Source: Rhodobacterales bacterium (GTDB taxonomy: Bacteria; Pseudomonadota; Alphaproteobacteria; Rhodobacterales; Rhodobacteraceae). Taken from it: a stretch of 64,000 nt of DNA. The first letter of the stretch is position 1. Each line of letters opens with the position of its first letter. The notes beneath the pieces are model-generated. The model was not told the DNA's origin. It worked only from the letters and a program-made list of their open reading frames with translations, and did not search any database. The stretch lies in assembly GCA_002748265.1 (NCBI GenBank), contig PDRY01000019.1, positions 1 to 64,000 of the forward strand, given 5' to 3'. Shown one piece after another: positions 26,135-36,257 of this stretch. The translations under genes and the position numbers were made by a program.

Positions 26135-26644
26135 ATGACCACTTACCCCACCTCCTTTTCCCGTGACGACCTGCTGAAATGCGCGCGCGGAGAGCTGTTC
26201 GGCCCCGGCAATGCCCAGCTTCCGGCCCCGCCCATGCTGATGATGGACCGGATCACCGACATCTCCGGCGATGGCGGGTTGCATGGCAAAGGGCACGTTG
26301 TCGCTGAATTCGACATCACGCCCGAGCTGTGGTTCTTCGATTGCCACTTCCCCGGCAACCCGATCATGCCCGGCTGCCTCGGGCTCGATGGCCTGTGGCA
26401 GCTCACCGGGTTTAACCTCGGCTGGCGCGGCTGGCTGGGGCGCGGCTATGCTCTGGGCGTGGGCGAAGTGAAGCTGACCGGCATGGTCCGCCCGGACCGC
26501 AAGATGCTGACTTACAAGGTGGATTTCACCAAGGCGATCCAGACTCGCCGCCTGACCATGGGCGTGGCCGACGGCATCGTCGAAGCCGATGGCGAGGTGA
26601 TCTACCAGGTCAAGGACATGAAGGTCGCGCTCAGCGAAAGCTGA
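26135..26644 (+). CDS. fabA: 3-hydroxyacyl-[ACP] dehydratase/isomerase FabA
   Basis: Introduces the cis double bond for unsaturated fatty acids by dehydrating 3-hydroxydecanoyl-ACP and isomerising the product. The 169-residue hot-dog protein has both active-site elements: His in [12 protein letters not shown] and Asp in [11 protein letters not shown]. The start follows AAAGAGGG. It is divergent from irr. In relatives fabB and fabI usually follow; here a perfect hairpin and then the convergent bluB gene follow, so fabB must be elsewhere. Confidence 0.96.
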   Translation: MTTYPTSFSRDDLLKCARGELFGPGNAQLPAPPMLMMDRITDISGDGGLHGKGHVVAEFDITPELWFFDCHFPGNPIMPGCLGLDGLWQLTGFNLGWRGWLGRGYALGVGEVKLTGMVRPDRKMLTYKVDFTKAIQTRRLTMGVADGIVEADGEVIYQVKDMKVALSES

Positions 26645-26652
26645 GCGCTGCG

Positions 26653-26688
26653 CTGACCGCCAGACCGCGCAGGCGGTCTGGCGGTCAG
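26653..26688. terminator. Perfect 16-bp hairpin after fabA
   Basis: CTGACCGCCAGACCGC at 26653-26668, loop GCAG, then the exact complement to 26688. There is no T-run on either side, so it may be a transcript-stabilising hairpin, a shared terminator-like structure between convergent fabA and bluB, or a repeat copy. Confidence 0.6.
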
Positions 26689-26719
26689 AGCGGACAACTG
26701 GCCCGGCCACTCCGAAGCG

Positions 26720-27421
<702 letters not shown>

Positions 27422-27469
27422 TTAGGGAAAATCAGCGCAGCGCCGCCGTCCATACGGCGCATGCCATGT

Positions 27470-27625
27470 CGTCAGGCCGGTCTTCTGGCTTGAGCTCATC
27501 CGCACCCCGGCGCCTTCCCGGATTGCTCCAGTGGCCTTGTGCCTGTGCGTCGCTCTTACAGCGGCGGGCCCGCGTCGGCTCTTCCCCGACTTCCCGATTC
27601 TCCCCTGAAATAGGGGCACCTGACT
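27470..27625 (-). promoter_or_regulatory. Cobalamin riboswitch upstream of bluB
   Basis: Read on the minus strand, the leader contains the expected ordered elements: GGTGCC near 27620, GAATCGGGAA, the CGCTGTAAGAGCG core arm, GGCCACTGG, CCGGGAAGGCG, and the B12 box AAGCCAGAAGACCGGCC near 27475-27491. Downstream, before the ribosome site, a GCGCCG/CGGCGGCGC hairpin could serve as expression platform. It should turn bluB down when adenosylcobalamin is plentiful. Confidence 0.92.
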
Positions 27626-27693
27626 CGGGCAGATATGTCGAAGCCACGCAGCCATTGCAAGGCGCGCGCCCGTCAGACGAGCACGCCGCGCGC

Positions 27694-28284
27694 TCACCCT
27701 GTCGCCAGCATCCAAAGCACCGACGCGACCAGAAGCAAAGCCATCGACCGATTGAACAGCCGCCCATAGGCGGGCGGGATTTGGGCGCCCATCACGACCC
27801 AGCCCGCCAGAGACAGCCAGCAGATCACCAGATAGAGCCCGGCGAACAGCGCCAGCCCTCCGGCGCGGTTGTCCAGCGGCAGCACAAAGGTCGCCAGCGC
27901 CGAGACCACCACCAGCCAGGCCTTTGGGTTCAACCCTTGTATCACCACGCCATCCCAAAAGGATGGCCGCCCAGAGGCATCGCTCTCCATCGCCGGGGCC
28001 GGAGCGCCCGCGAGGCGCCAAGCCAGCCACAGGAGGTAAGCCGCGCCCAGCCAGCTCAGCGGGGCGGAAACGCGCTCCACCCAGCCCACCCCGGCAATCG
28101 TGCCGGTGCCCAGCCCGACCAGCTGCGCAACAAAACAAAGCGTCGCCCCGGTCACGAACGGCAGAGCCCGCGCCACACCATGGCGCGCGCCGGTCATGGC
28201 GCAGACGATGTTGACCGGCCCCGGAGATGCAGAGGTCGTAATCGCAAACAGCCCCATGGCCAGCGCAACGGAGAGATCGGGCAT
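27694..28284 (-). CDS. LysE/RhtB-family amino-acid exporter
   Basis: A 196-residue inner-membrane protein with six hydrophobic segments. The family signature SASPGPVNIVCAMTGARHGV (about residues 18-37) and the QGLNPKAWLVVVSALATFV stretch are clear. Members export lysine, threonine, homoserine lactone or similar molecules. The ATG at 28284 lies 127 bases downstream of an AraC-type gene on the same strand, a common regulator-exporter pairing. The substrate is unknown. Confidence 0.88.
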   Translation of the reverse strand: MPDLSVALAMGLFAITTSASPGPVNIVCAMTGARHGVARALPFVTGATLCFVAQLVGLGTGTIAGVGWVERVSAPLSWLGAAYLLWLAWRLAGAPAPAMESDASGRPSFWDGVVIQGLNPKAWLVVVSALATFVLPLDNRAGGLALFAGLYLVICWLSLAGWVVMGAQIPPAYGRLFNRSMALLLVASVLWMLATG

Positions 28285-28411
28285 CAGCGCAGACCTCCGG
28301 ATCGGATGGCGTGCGCATGTGGTTGGTAAAGGGGGAGTACGATCATGCAGGGGTCCTTTCAGGCCCCCGCCTAGCATCCGATGCCCTGAGCGGAATTGGA
28401 CAAAATTGACC

Positions 28412-29212
28412 TTAGTGGACCGTCAGATGGCGTGGGGTCACCCCGATCTGGCGGCGCATATGGCGGATCATGTGCGATTGATCGAAGAACCCTGCGTCCT
28501 GCGCGGCCTCGGTCCCGCTCTGTCCGGCGATGATCGCAGCTTTGGCCCGTTCAACCCGGCAGCGCAAAACGTAGGCGTGGGGGGAGATCCCCACCGTCCG
28601 GCGAAAACTGCGGACCAGGTAGCTGGGGTGAAGCTGGGCCAGATCCCCCAGCCGCCGCAGAGAGATATCGCCGCCCTCGGCGACCCCCTCGCGGATGGCG
28701 TCCCGTACCTTGGCGATGGCGGCGGGTTCTGCTCCGGGGCGGCGCAGCTGCGCACCGCCATGGGTCACGAACACCAAAGCCAGCGCGTCATGCACGGTTT
28801 CCTCGATGGCCAGATCCTGGCCCGGCCCTGCGACATTCAACAGCTCGGCAAGCCGGGCCAGCAGAGCGCTCAGCTCCGCACCGCCGCCTTGGGGCGTCAC
28901 CTCACGAAACCCGCGCAGCGCCTCGATCCCGAGCACCGCACACACCGCCTCTTCGCTAGCGTAGAGCATATTGTAGTGCAGCCGCGCACTATGGGCATGG
29001 CCGGTATGGGGCTCTTCGGGGTTCATCAGGGACAAAGACCCGGCGGGCAGCACCATGTTTTCCCCTCGGCAAACATATCCGCCCACCCCTTGTGCGATAG
29101 CTCCGATGGCGAAGCCTTCGTGAGAATGACGCCCAAAGCTCTGTGTGCTCAGCCGGGCCTCGAACAGCTCGATCCCGTGGAGGGAACTCAGATGGTGGTA
29201 TCGGTTTGTCAT
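28412..29212 (-). CDS. AraC-family transcriptional regulator
   Basis: A 266-residue regulator with an N-terminal cupin-like sensing domain (RHSHEGFAIGAIAQGVGGY, MNPEEPHTGHAH) and a C-terminal double helix-turn-helix (ISLRRLGDLAQLHPSYLVRSFRRTVG and DAGFFDQSHMIRHMRRQIGVTP). It probably controls the LysE-type exporter just downstream in response to an amino acid. A start at 29212 fits the family N-terminus. Confidence 0.88.
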   Translation of the reverse strand: MTNRYHHLSSLHGIELFEARLSTQSFGRHSHEGFAIGAIAQGVGGYVCRGENMVLPAGSLSLMNPEEPHTGHAHSARLHYNMLYASEEAVCAVLGIEALRGFREVTPQGGGAELSALLARLAELLNVAGPGQDLAIEETVHDALALVFVTHGGAQLRRPGAEPAAIAKVRDAIREGVAEGGDISLRRLGDLAQLHPSYLVRSFRRTVGISPHAYVLRCRVERAKAAIIAGQSGTEAAQDAGFFDQSHMIRHMRRQIGVTPRHLTVH

Positions 29213-29338
29213 GGCGCGACGCTACGGGGACGGGGCGCGCAGGGAAAGGGGGCGCCAGGCCCATTGCCCTCTGGTCGCAGGGCTGGGCTAGGGTAGATGC
29301 CCCCGCCCCGACCTTCTTCTTAAGGCAATATGTTTGAC

Positions 29339-29986
29339 CTAAGCGCGCGCGCCGAAAATGGCAGAGCCCACACGGATGTGAGTCGCACCAAAGGCAATGG
29401 CCTCTTCGAAATCGCTGCTCATCCCCATGGAGAGACCTTCAAGCCCGTTGCGAGCCGCAATTTTCGCCAGCAGCGAAAAATGAAGCGACGGCGTCTCTTC
29501 CACCGGGGGGATACACATGACCCCTTTGATCGGAAGATCAAGCGCACGGGCCTGTGCAATAAAGTCATCTGCCTCGGCGGGCAGAATCCCCGCCTTTTGC
29601 GGCTCCTCCCCGGTGTTCACCTGCACGAAGAGATCGGGGCAGTGCCCTTCTTCTTGCGCGATGCGAGCGATCGTTGTGGCCAGCTTCGGGCGGTCGAGCG
29701 AATGGATCGCATTGGCGAGAGCCATGGCCTGCCGGGCCTTATTGGTCTGAAGCGGGCCGATGATGTGCAAGCGGGTCTGGGGAAAGACCTCTTTCCATTC
29801 CGGCCACTTACCAGCCGCTTCCTGCACGCGATTCTCTCCGAAATCACGGTGACCGGCCTCAAGCACCGGCAAGACGCGGTCGTTGGGCTGCATCTTGGAA
29901 ACCGCAATGAGCGTCACCGCTCCGGGCGCACGCCCTGCTGCGGTTTCTGCGTTGCGAACGCGCTGTTCGATATCGGGCAAGGCCAT
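29339..29986 (-). CDS. yggS: YggS-type pyridoxal-phosphate homeostasis protein
   Basis: A PLP-binding TIM-barrel protein of 215 residues that buffers vitamin B6 levels. The PLP lysine lies in LIAVSKMQP (about residue 31). FGENRVQEA, HIIGPLQTNKA and LSMGMSSDFEEAIAFGATHIRVGSAIFG are the classical family blocks. The ATG at 29986 follows AGGAGCACCCC, which decides it over the frame start at 30016. Confidence 0.95.
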   Translation of the reverse strand: MALPDIEQRVRNAETAAGRAPGAVTLIAVSKMQPNDRVLPVLEAGHRDFGENRVQEAAGKWPEWKEVFPQTRLHIIGPLQTNKARQAMALANAIHSLDRPKLATTIARIAQEEGHCPDLFVQVNTGEEPQKAGILPAEADDFIAQARALDLPIKGVMCIPPVEETPSLHFSLLAKIAARNGLEGLSMGMSSDFEEAIAFGATHIRVGSAIFGARA

Positions 29987-30192
29987 GGGGTGCTCCTGAT
30001 GCTGCTCGTGCGGCAAAGTCCGGCTGGCCCCGGTGTTAGCGTTAGGGGGACCTGTGGCGCAACTGCATCATTTCTGGGACGTCCCGCGCCAAGGACCGCG
30101 TTTGACCTTGAGTGCGGGCCGGAACCGGAGCAAGACACCATCAATGCTAGGTCCACTGGCATTCTCGGGAATGCACAACACGAGGGAATCCC

Positions 30193-31368
30193 ATGAAACG
30201 CATCCTTCTTACCTCGACCGCTCTGGTTGCTTTCGCTGGCGCTGCCGCCGCTGAAGTCTCCTGGAACGGCGACGCCGAAATCGGCTATAACGACGAAGTT
30301 GAAGACGGCTTCTACTTCACCGCTGGCCTGAAAATCAACGGCTCCGCCGAGCTGAACAACGGCATCGAAGCTGGTTTCTTCTTCGACGTCGACGTTGACT
30401 TCGCTGGCAACTCCGTTGGCTCCACCAACGACGACGGCGCTTGGGACGGCATCGACTTCGACGCCTCCGACTACTATGTGTACATGAAGAGCGACATCGC
30501 TTCCCTGTACCTGGGCGACACCAAGACCGCTGCTGAGAAGATCTTCATCGGCAACCTGAAGACCCCGGTCAAAGGCCTGACCTTCTTCGGCACCGAAGGC
30601 TTCGTCGAAGATGGCGACGTGGATGATGGCGCCAAGAAAGGCGACTTCGTTGACGCCGTGATCCGCGCTGAGAGCTCCTTCAACAACATCAACTTCGCCG
30701 TGTCCGGTCTGCTCTACAACGACCCCGACGCGACCGAAGATGACATGCGTATGGTCGGCACCCAAGTTGCCGTTGCTGGCTCCGCTGGCGCGTTCAACTT
30801 CGGCATGGCCTACCAGGACGAAGAAAAAGGCACCGTCTACAACAGTGGCCCGGTTGACGAAATCTTCGGTCTGTATGTCGGCACCTCCCTGTCCGGCTTC
30901 GATGTGACCCTTGGCTACACCAAGAACAACACCGATGACGAAGACACCGTTGGTCTGATCGCCTCCTACACCATGGGCGACTTCACCATCGGCGGCGTGT
31001 TCGCCAAAGAAAGCCAGAAAAACGCTGACGGCGACGACACCACCGCCGGCATCGAATTCGGCTACAACAACGGCGCAGCCGACGTCAAAGTCTGGTACCT
31101 GGATGGCTACATGGAAGAAGCCGGCATCGAAGGTTCCTATGACCTGGGCAACGGCCTGAAACTGTACGCTGGCTACATGCAGTACAACGGCGACAGCGAC
31201 ACCCACGAAGCCTACGTTGCTGGTGAATACGACCTGGGCGGCGGCGCGACCCTGCTGGCCTCCTACGGCGAAACCGGCGACCTGTCGGGCGACAAAGGTA
31301 CCGACTCCGTTGGCGACGACTACGAAGTCAACGACGGCACCACCATCGCAGTGTCCTTCAAGTTCTAA
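30193..31368 (+). CDS. Major outer-membrane porin (Rhodobacter type)
   Basis: A 391-residue general porin. The signal peptide MKRILLTSTALVAFAGAAAA is followed by AEVSWNGDAEIGYND, the first strand. A very acidic 16-strand beta-barrel pattern ends in the terminal aromatic residue (VSFKF) recognised by the BAM machinery. Codon use differs from neighbours (rich in GCT, GTT, TCC, CTG, AAA), the bias of a very highly expressed gene. It is monocistronic with a UUCG-loop terminator. It allows passive entry of small polar solutes. Confidence 0.94.
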   Translation: MKRILLTSTALVAFAGAAAAEVSWNGDAEIGYNDEVEDGFYFTAGLKINGSAELNNGIEAGFFFDVDVDFAGNSVGSTNDDGAWDGIDFDASDYYVYMKSDIASLYLGDTKTAAEKIFIGNLKTPVKGLTFFGTEGFVEDGDVDDGAKKGDFVDAVIRAESSFNNINFAVSGLLYNDPDATEDDMRMVGTQVAVAGSAGAFNFGMAYQDEEKGTVYNSGPVDEIFGLYVGTSLSGFDVTLGYTKNNTDDEDTVGLIASYTMGDFTIGGVFAKESQKNADGDDTTAGIEFGYNNGAADVKVWYLDGYMEEAGIEGSYDLGNGLKLYAGYMQYNGDSDTHEAYVAGEYDLGGGATLLASYGETGDLSGDKGTDSVGDDYEVNDGTTIAVSFKF

Positions 31369-31391
31369 TCCAATCTGGATTTAGAGCCTTT

Positions 31392-31417
31392 GGGGCGGCC
31401 TTCGGGCCGCCCCTTTT
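31392..31417 (+). terminator. Rho-independent terminator of the porin gene
   Basis: GGGGCGGCC, loop TTCG, GGCCGCCCC, then TTTT: a perfect 9-bp stem with a stable UUCG tetraloop, 23 bases after the porin stop. Confidence 0.92.
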
Positions 31418-31505
31418 CGTTTGAGGACCCTAAGCTAGCGGCTGTCTCTTGTCGCAGCGCGCCCCCTTCGCTAGAGGTTAGGGGACAAGGGAAAGGACCG
31501 CCGAC

Positions 31506-31931
31506 ATGACCTCACGCTCCGCGCTTCTCATCGCCGCACTGGCCGCCGCGACCACGCTTGGCGGCTGCGGCATGTTCGGCAAGCGGCAAGGCCCCGACGC
31601 GGTGACCCAGGCGGCCCGCGCGCGCGGCGCCGAAAGCGTGGCCGTGAACCGTTATCTCTGGTCTGCCTCTCTGGATGTGCTGTCCTTCCTGCCCGTGCAG
31701 CAGGCCGATCCGTTCACCGGCGTGATTGTCACCGGCTATGGTCGCCCGCCGGGCGGAGGCCGCGCCTACCGCGCGACGATCCATATCAGCGATCCCGCGC
31801 TCGATGCGCGCTCGCTCAACGTGTCGCTGATGACATCCGGCGGTCCGGTCGCGGCCGAAACGCGCCGCGCCGTGGAAGATGCGATCCTGGCCCGCGCCCG
31901 TCAGATGCGGATCGGCGACGGCGCGCTTTAA
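31506..31931 (+). CDS. DUF3576 lipoprotein
   Basis: A 141-residue lipoprotein: signal MTSRSALLIAALAAATTLGG with lipobox LGGC (Cys21). The DUF3576-type body includes AVNRYLWSASLDVLSFLPV, the DPFTGVIVTGYGRPPGG stretch and a C-terminal AVEDAILARARQMRI helix. Its role is unknown. It normally sits beside leuS in Rhodobacterales; here a convergent glycosyltransferase gene intervenes, overlapping its stop by four bases. Confidence 0.85.
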   Translation: MTSRSALLIAALAAATTLGGCGMFGKRQGPDAVTQAARARGAESVAVNRYLWSASLDVLSFLPVQQADPFTGVIVTGYGRPPGGGRAYRATIHISDPALDARSLNVSLMTSGGPVAAETRRAVEDAILARARQMRIGDGAL

Positions 31932-33181
31932 GGCCCCGGTGCCCGCGGCGGAAGCGCCGCCAGCCCGTCAACCCATGCGATCTGCGCCGGTAGGCAGATC
32001 GATTTGAGATCGTAGTGATCCACGATATGCGCACGCGCCGCCTGCCCCATGGCATGGCGGCGTGTTTCGTTTTCGGCCAGCTCTGACACGGCCTCGACCA
32101 AGGCGTTTGGATCGGGGAACTTGATCAGTTCTGCCATCTCACCGCTCGGGATCACCTCCCGGACCGGGGTCACGTCGCTGGCCACGATGGCGCACCCCGT
32201 GGCCATGGCTTCCATCAGCCCCCAGCTGACCACGAAGGGCCGGGTGAGATAGATATGCACGCGGCTGACCTGCAAGAACGCCCGGAACTGATCGTGAGGA
32301 ATGTTGCCCAGGAAATGCACCCGATCGAGATCGCCGGGCGCCAGCCGCGATGCAATCTTCCCCAGCAGATAGGTTTTCCAGCTCCCTCCGCCCGGAGGGT
32401 GCGCCCCGTAGCTGACATCCTCACGCCCAACGACGACGATCTCCGCGTTCGGGCGCGCCCGCAGAAGATCCGGCAGCGCCTCCATGAAGACGTCAAACCC
32501 ACGCATCGGCTCTAGCGATCGGGAGACATAGGTGATGACCTCATCCGCGCGGGTCAGCGCGCGGCCCGAGGGCAGGCTGAACCGCACATCGGGGTCGGGG
32601 CGCGACAGTCCGGTGTCGATCCCGTCATGCTGCAACGTGATCCGCTCGCGCCACTCGGGCGGGTAAGAAGAAAGCTGGAACCGGGTCGGGCAGAGCCCCG
32701 CATCCATCAGATCCTGATGCAAAAGCCCGTTCACATTGCGCACCCGCATCTTGAGCCGGAAGCTCAGCTCTTCGGTCTCTGACCGCTCTGCGCGGTTGGA
32801 TTCGTGGTCCGGGTCGTAATGCAGCTCACAGTAGAGCCCCATTCGGGCCTCAGGCCAGATATGCTTGAGGAACTGCGTCTCTCCCCAGCCATAGTGGCCG
32901 ATGATGAGGTCGGGAACGTAGCCCGCCTGCCGCAGTCTCAGCGCCTCTTGCGCACAGGACTGCGCCCGCAAAAGCCGCGTCTCGAACTCCCGCGCCCAGG
33001 GGTGGCCGCCCTCGGGCAGGCCCCCGCGAATCCGGTAGGGGTGAACCTTCACCCCGTCGATCTCTACCGGCTTGTCGAACCGGCAGGACAGCGCCCGCAC
33101 GTCATCCCCGCGCTGCAACAGTGCCGGGGCCAAGTGGCGAAACTGACCGGGGTAGTTCTGATGGATGAAAAGGATGTTCAT
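31928..33181 (-). CDS. Glycosyltransferase family 4/1 (GT-B fold)
   Basis: A 417-residue glycosyltransferase. The N-terminal nucleotide-sugar-acceptor domain starts MNILFIHQNYPGQFRHLAPAL. The C-terminal donor domain has the hinge YVSRSLEPMRGFDVFMEALP, VVGRED, VHFLGNIPHDQFRAFL and the donor-binding PFVVSWGLMEAMATGCAIVASD with the E-x7-E-type region. The ATG at 33181 fits the first strand. It is a lone gene between DUF3576 and leuS, antisense to both. The acceptor may be a surface polysaccharide; unproven. Confidence 0.88.
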   Translation of the reverse strand: MNILFIHQNYPGQFRHLAPALLQRGDDVRALSCRFDKPVEIDGVKVHPYRIRGGLPEGGHPWAREFETRLLRAQSCAQEALRLRQAGYVPDLIIGHYGWGETQFLKHIWPEARMGLYCELHYDPDHESNRAERSETEELSFRLKMRVRNVNGLLHQDLMDAGLCPTRFQLSSYPPEWRERITLQHDGIDTGLSRPDPDVRFSLPSGRALTRADEVITYVSRSLEPMRGFDVFMEALPDLLRARPNAEIVVVGREDVSYGAHPPGGGSWKTYLLGKIASRLAPGDLDRVHFLGNIPHDQFRAFLQVSRVHIYLTRPFVVSWGLMEAMATGCAIVASDVTPVREVIPSGEMAELIKFPDPNALVEAVSELAENETRRHAMGQAARAHIVDHYDLKSICLPAQIAWVDGLAALPPRAPGP

Positions 33182-33265
33182 CGCGATGTCTGCTCTCTTT
33201 ATGCCCGCTCTGGACCATAGCGCGGCCAAGCCCTATCACCCAAGGGGCAGACCAAAGGAAGATAA

Positions 33266-35809
33266 ATGTCGCGTTACAGCCCCGCAGATCTTGAGCCCCG
33301 CTGGCAGGACGCCTGGGACCGTGCCGAGAGCTTCACCGCGAAGCCCGATCCGGCGCGCCCGAAATACTACGTGCTGGAGATGTTCCCCTACCCGTCCGGC
33401 AAGCTCCATATCGGGCATGTGCGGAACTATACGATGGGCGATCTCGTGGCGCGCTACAAGCGGGCGCAAGGGTTCAACGTGCTTCATCCGATGGGCTGGG
33501 ACGCCTTCGGGATGCCCGCCGAAAATGCCGCGATGGCCTCGGGCGGTCATCCCAAGGACTGGACCTACGGCAATATCGACGCGATGCGCGGGCAGATGAA
33601 GCCGCTGGGCCTGTCCATAGACTGGTCCCGCGAACTGGCGACCTGCGATCCCGAGTATTACGGCCAGCAGCAGGCTCTGTTCCTCGACATGCTGGAGGCC
33701 GGTCTGGTCTACCGCAAGAACGCCGTGGTCAACTGGGACCCGGTGGACATGACCGTTCTGGCCAATGAACAGGTGATCGACGGCAAAGGCTGGCGCTCCG
33801 GCGCCGAGGTCGAGCGGCGCGAACTGACGCAGTGGTTCTTCCGCATCTCGGACATGGCCGAAGAGCTGCTGGAGGCTCTGGACACGCTGGACGACTGGCC
33901 CGCCAAAGTGCGCCTGATGCAGGAGAACTGGATCGGCAAATCCCGCGGGCTGCAATTTGCGTTCTCGCTGATCGACGGACCCGAAGATCACGACCGGGTC
34001 GAGGTCTACACCACCCGCCCCGACACCCTGATGGGCGCGAGCTTTGTCGGGATCTCTCCCGATCACCCGCTCGCCAAAGAGCTGGAGGCCGGGAACCCCG
34101 AACTGGCCGCCTTCAACGCCGAATGCCGCAAGGGCGGGACGACCGAAGAGGCGTTGGAAAAGGCCGAAAAGAAGGGCTTTGACACCGGGCTGCGCGTGCG
34201 CCACCCGTTCGATACCTCCTGGGAACTGCCCGTCTATGTCGCCAACTTTATCCTGATGGATTACGGCACCGGCGCGATTTTCGGCTGCCCGGCCCATGAT
34301 GAGCGCGACCACGCGTTTGCCAGCAAATACGGCCTGCCGATCAACGCGGTGTTCGAGCCGCTGGACGGCAAAGCGGACGGCGCCTTTGTGCCGCCGAAGA
34401 CCGAAAAAGTCCGCTATGTGCGGGGCTTTGCCGGGGATGAGACCCAGACCGGCGATGACGCGGTCAACGCCGCCGTCGATTTCTGCGAAGCGCAGGGGGT
34501 CGGCCAGGGCGTGACCAAGTTCCGCCTGCGCGATTGGGGCCTGTCGCGGCAGCGCTACTGGGGTTGTCCGATCCCGGTCGTCCATTGCGAGGCGTGTGGC
34601 GTGGTGCCCGAGCGCAAGGAAAACCTGCCCGTGCGCCTGCCCGACGATGTCAGCTTTGACCATCCGGGCAACCCGCTGGACCGGCACCCGACCTGGCGCG
34701 ACTGCGCCTGCCCGAAATGCGGCAAACCCGCCCGACGTGAAACCGACACGATGGACACGTTCGTGGACAGCTCGTGGTACTACGCCCGCTTCACCAGCCC
34801 GCGCGCCGAAACGCCGACCACGGACGAGGCCGAGTACTGGATGAATGTCGACCAGTATATCGGCGGCATCGAACACGCGATCCTGCACCTGCTGTATTCG
34901 CGATTCTTCGCCCGCGCCATGATCCGCACCGGCCACCTGCCCGACCGCGCGGCAGAGCCGTTCACCGCGCTCTTCACGCAAGGGATGGTGACCCATGCGA
35001 TCTACAAGACCACCGGCGAAGATGGCCGCCCGGTCTATCACTACCCCTATGAGGTCGAGCTGAAGGGCGACAAAGCGTTCCTGGAGGATGGCCGCGAGGT
35101 GGAGATCATCCCCTCTGCCAAGATGTCGAAATCCAAGAACAACGTCGTCGACCCGGCCGCCATCATCGAACAATACGGCGCCGACACGGCCCGTTGGTTT
35201 GTGCTGTCCGACAGCCCGCCGGAACGGGACGTCGAATGGACGGCATCGGGTGCGGAGGCCTCGAACAAGCATCTGACCCGCGTTTGGCGCATGGCCAGCG
35301 ATATTGCGGAAAGCAGCGATCCCGATCAGCCGGGCGATGCTGATCTGACCCGCGCGCTGCATAAGGCCGTTCATGATGTGACGCAGGCAATCGACAGCTT
35401 TGGCTTCAACGCCGCCATCGCAAAGCTCTACGCCTTTACCGGCACGCTGGCAAAGGCCAAGGCAGGCCGTGCGGCCAAGGCCGACGCGATGAAGGTGCTT
35501 GCGCAGCTCATGGCGCCGATGACCCCGCACCTGTCAGAGGCCATCTGGTCGCTGCTGGAAGGCGACGGGATGATCGTCGATCAGCCCTGGCCGGTGGCCG
35601 ATGAAAGCCTGCTGGTGGAAGACAGCGTGACTCTGCCGATCCAGATCAACGGCAAACGCCGGAGCGAGATCACCGTGCCGAAGGACATGCCCAAAGACGC
35701 TGTTGAAGCGCAGGCCATGGCCGATCCGGCGGTGGTGAAGGCTCTGGACGGCGGGACGCCCAAGAAGGTGATCGTCGTGCCCGGTCGCATCATCAATGTC
35801 GTGGTCTAG
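33266..35809 (+). CDS. leuS: Leucyl-tRNA synthetase
   Basis: Charges tRNA-Leu. The 847-residue class I synthetase has the HIGH-type motif [14 protein letters not shown] (about residues 44-57), the CP1 editing insertion (about 230-420 with [13 protein letters not shown]) and [12 protein letters not shown] as the KMSKS loop (about residue 621). A two-Cys [18 protein letters not shown] zinc-like insert lies near residues 443-490. lptE starts within its last 14 bases and holA follows, an operon conserved in alphaproteobacteria. Confidence 0.98.
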   Translation: MSRYSPADLEPRWQDAWDRAESFTAKPDPARPKYYVLEMFPYPSGKLHIGHVRNYTMGDLVARYKRAQGFNVLHPMGWDAFGMPAENAAMASGGHPKDWTYGNIDAMRGQMKPLGLSIDWSRELATCDPEYYGQQQALFLDMLEAGLVYRKNAVVNWDPVDMTVLANEQVIDGKGWRSGAEVERRELTQWFFRISDMAEELLEALDTLDDWPAKVRLMQENWIGKSRGLQFAFSLIDGPEDHDRVEVYTTRPDTLMGASFVGISPDHPLAKELEAGNPELAAFNAECRKGGTTEEALEKAEKKGFDTGLRVRHPFDTSWELPVYVANFILMDYGTGAIFGCPAHDERDHAFASKYGLPINAVFEPLDGKADGAFVPPKTEKVRYVRGFAGDETQTGDDAVNAAVDFCEAQGVGQGVTKFRLRDWGLSRQRYWGCPIPVVHCEACGVVPERKENLPVRLPDDVSFDHPGNPLDRHPTWRDCACPKCGKPARRETDTMDTFVDSSWYYARFTSPRAETPTTDEAEYWMNVDQYIGGIEHAILHLLYSRFFARAMIRTGHLPDRAAEPFTALFTQGMVTHAIYKTTGEDGRPVYHYPYEVELKGDKAFLEDGREVEIIPSAKMSKSKNNVVDPAAIIEQYGADTARWFVLSDSPPERDVEWTASGAEASNKHLTRVWRMASDIAESSDPDQPGDADLTRALHKAVHDVTQAIDSFGFNAAIAKLYAFTGTLAKAKAGRAAKADAMKVLAQLMAPMTPHLSEAIWSLLEGDGMIVDQPWPVADESLLVEDSVTLPIQINGKRRSEITVPKDMPKDAVEAQAMADPAVVKALDGGTPKKVIVVPGRIINVVV

Positions 35810-36257
35810 GCGCCATATCCTTCTGGCGCCGCTGGCGCTGACGGCCTGCGGGTTCTCGCCCGTTCTGGGCCCTGGCTCGGCTGCGCCGCGCGGCGCCTTT
35901 GCGCTCAAAACGCCCGAAACGCCGCTGGGGTTCGCCTTGCTGGGCCGGTTGGAAGACCGGCTCGGCCCGCCGGACGCCCCGCGCTATCTGCTGTCGGTGC
36001 GAATCGACCTAGACGAGGCGACATCCGTCGTCACCGACGATCAGGAAACGCAGCGCTACACGCTCGTGGGTCGCGCCCACTGGACCTTGAGCGAATCGGG
36101 CACGGAGCGGGCCACTGGAACGGTCGATAGCTTCGCCAGCTACTCCGCCAGCGGTACGACCGTGGCCACGGAATCGGCACGGGACGACGCGGAAGAGCGG
36201 CTGGCCACCGGGTTGGCCGACCGAATCGTAACGCGGGTCTGGGCGACACTGCCATGA
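35796..36257 (+). CDS. lptE: LPS-assembly lipoprotein LptE
   Basis: A 153-residue outer-membrane lipoprotein that plugs and supports LptD in LPS insertion. The signal [18 protein letters not shown] has its lipid-bearing Cys18. The body [17 protein letters not shown] and the [15 protein letters not shown] strand fit alphaproteobacterial LptE, which diverges from E. coli. It overlaps leuS by 14 bases and holA by four, supporting coupled translation. Confidence 0.88.
   Translation: MSWSRRHILLAPLALTACGFSPVLGPGSAAPRGAFALKTPETPLGFALLGRLEDRLGPPDAPRYLLSVRIDLDEATSVVTDDQETQRYTLVGRAHWTLSESGTERATGTVDSFASYSASGTTVATESARDDAEERLATGLADRIVTRVWATLP

Noticed and set aside
25586-26710. An extended 374-residue form of the Irr protein
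   Set aside because: The added N-terminus is antisense to fabA and has no homology; ATG 26023 gives the standard length.
33236-35530. A 764-codon minus-strand frame over leuS
   Set aside because: It is a frame shadow of a certain housekeeping gene on the other strand.
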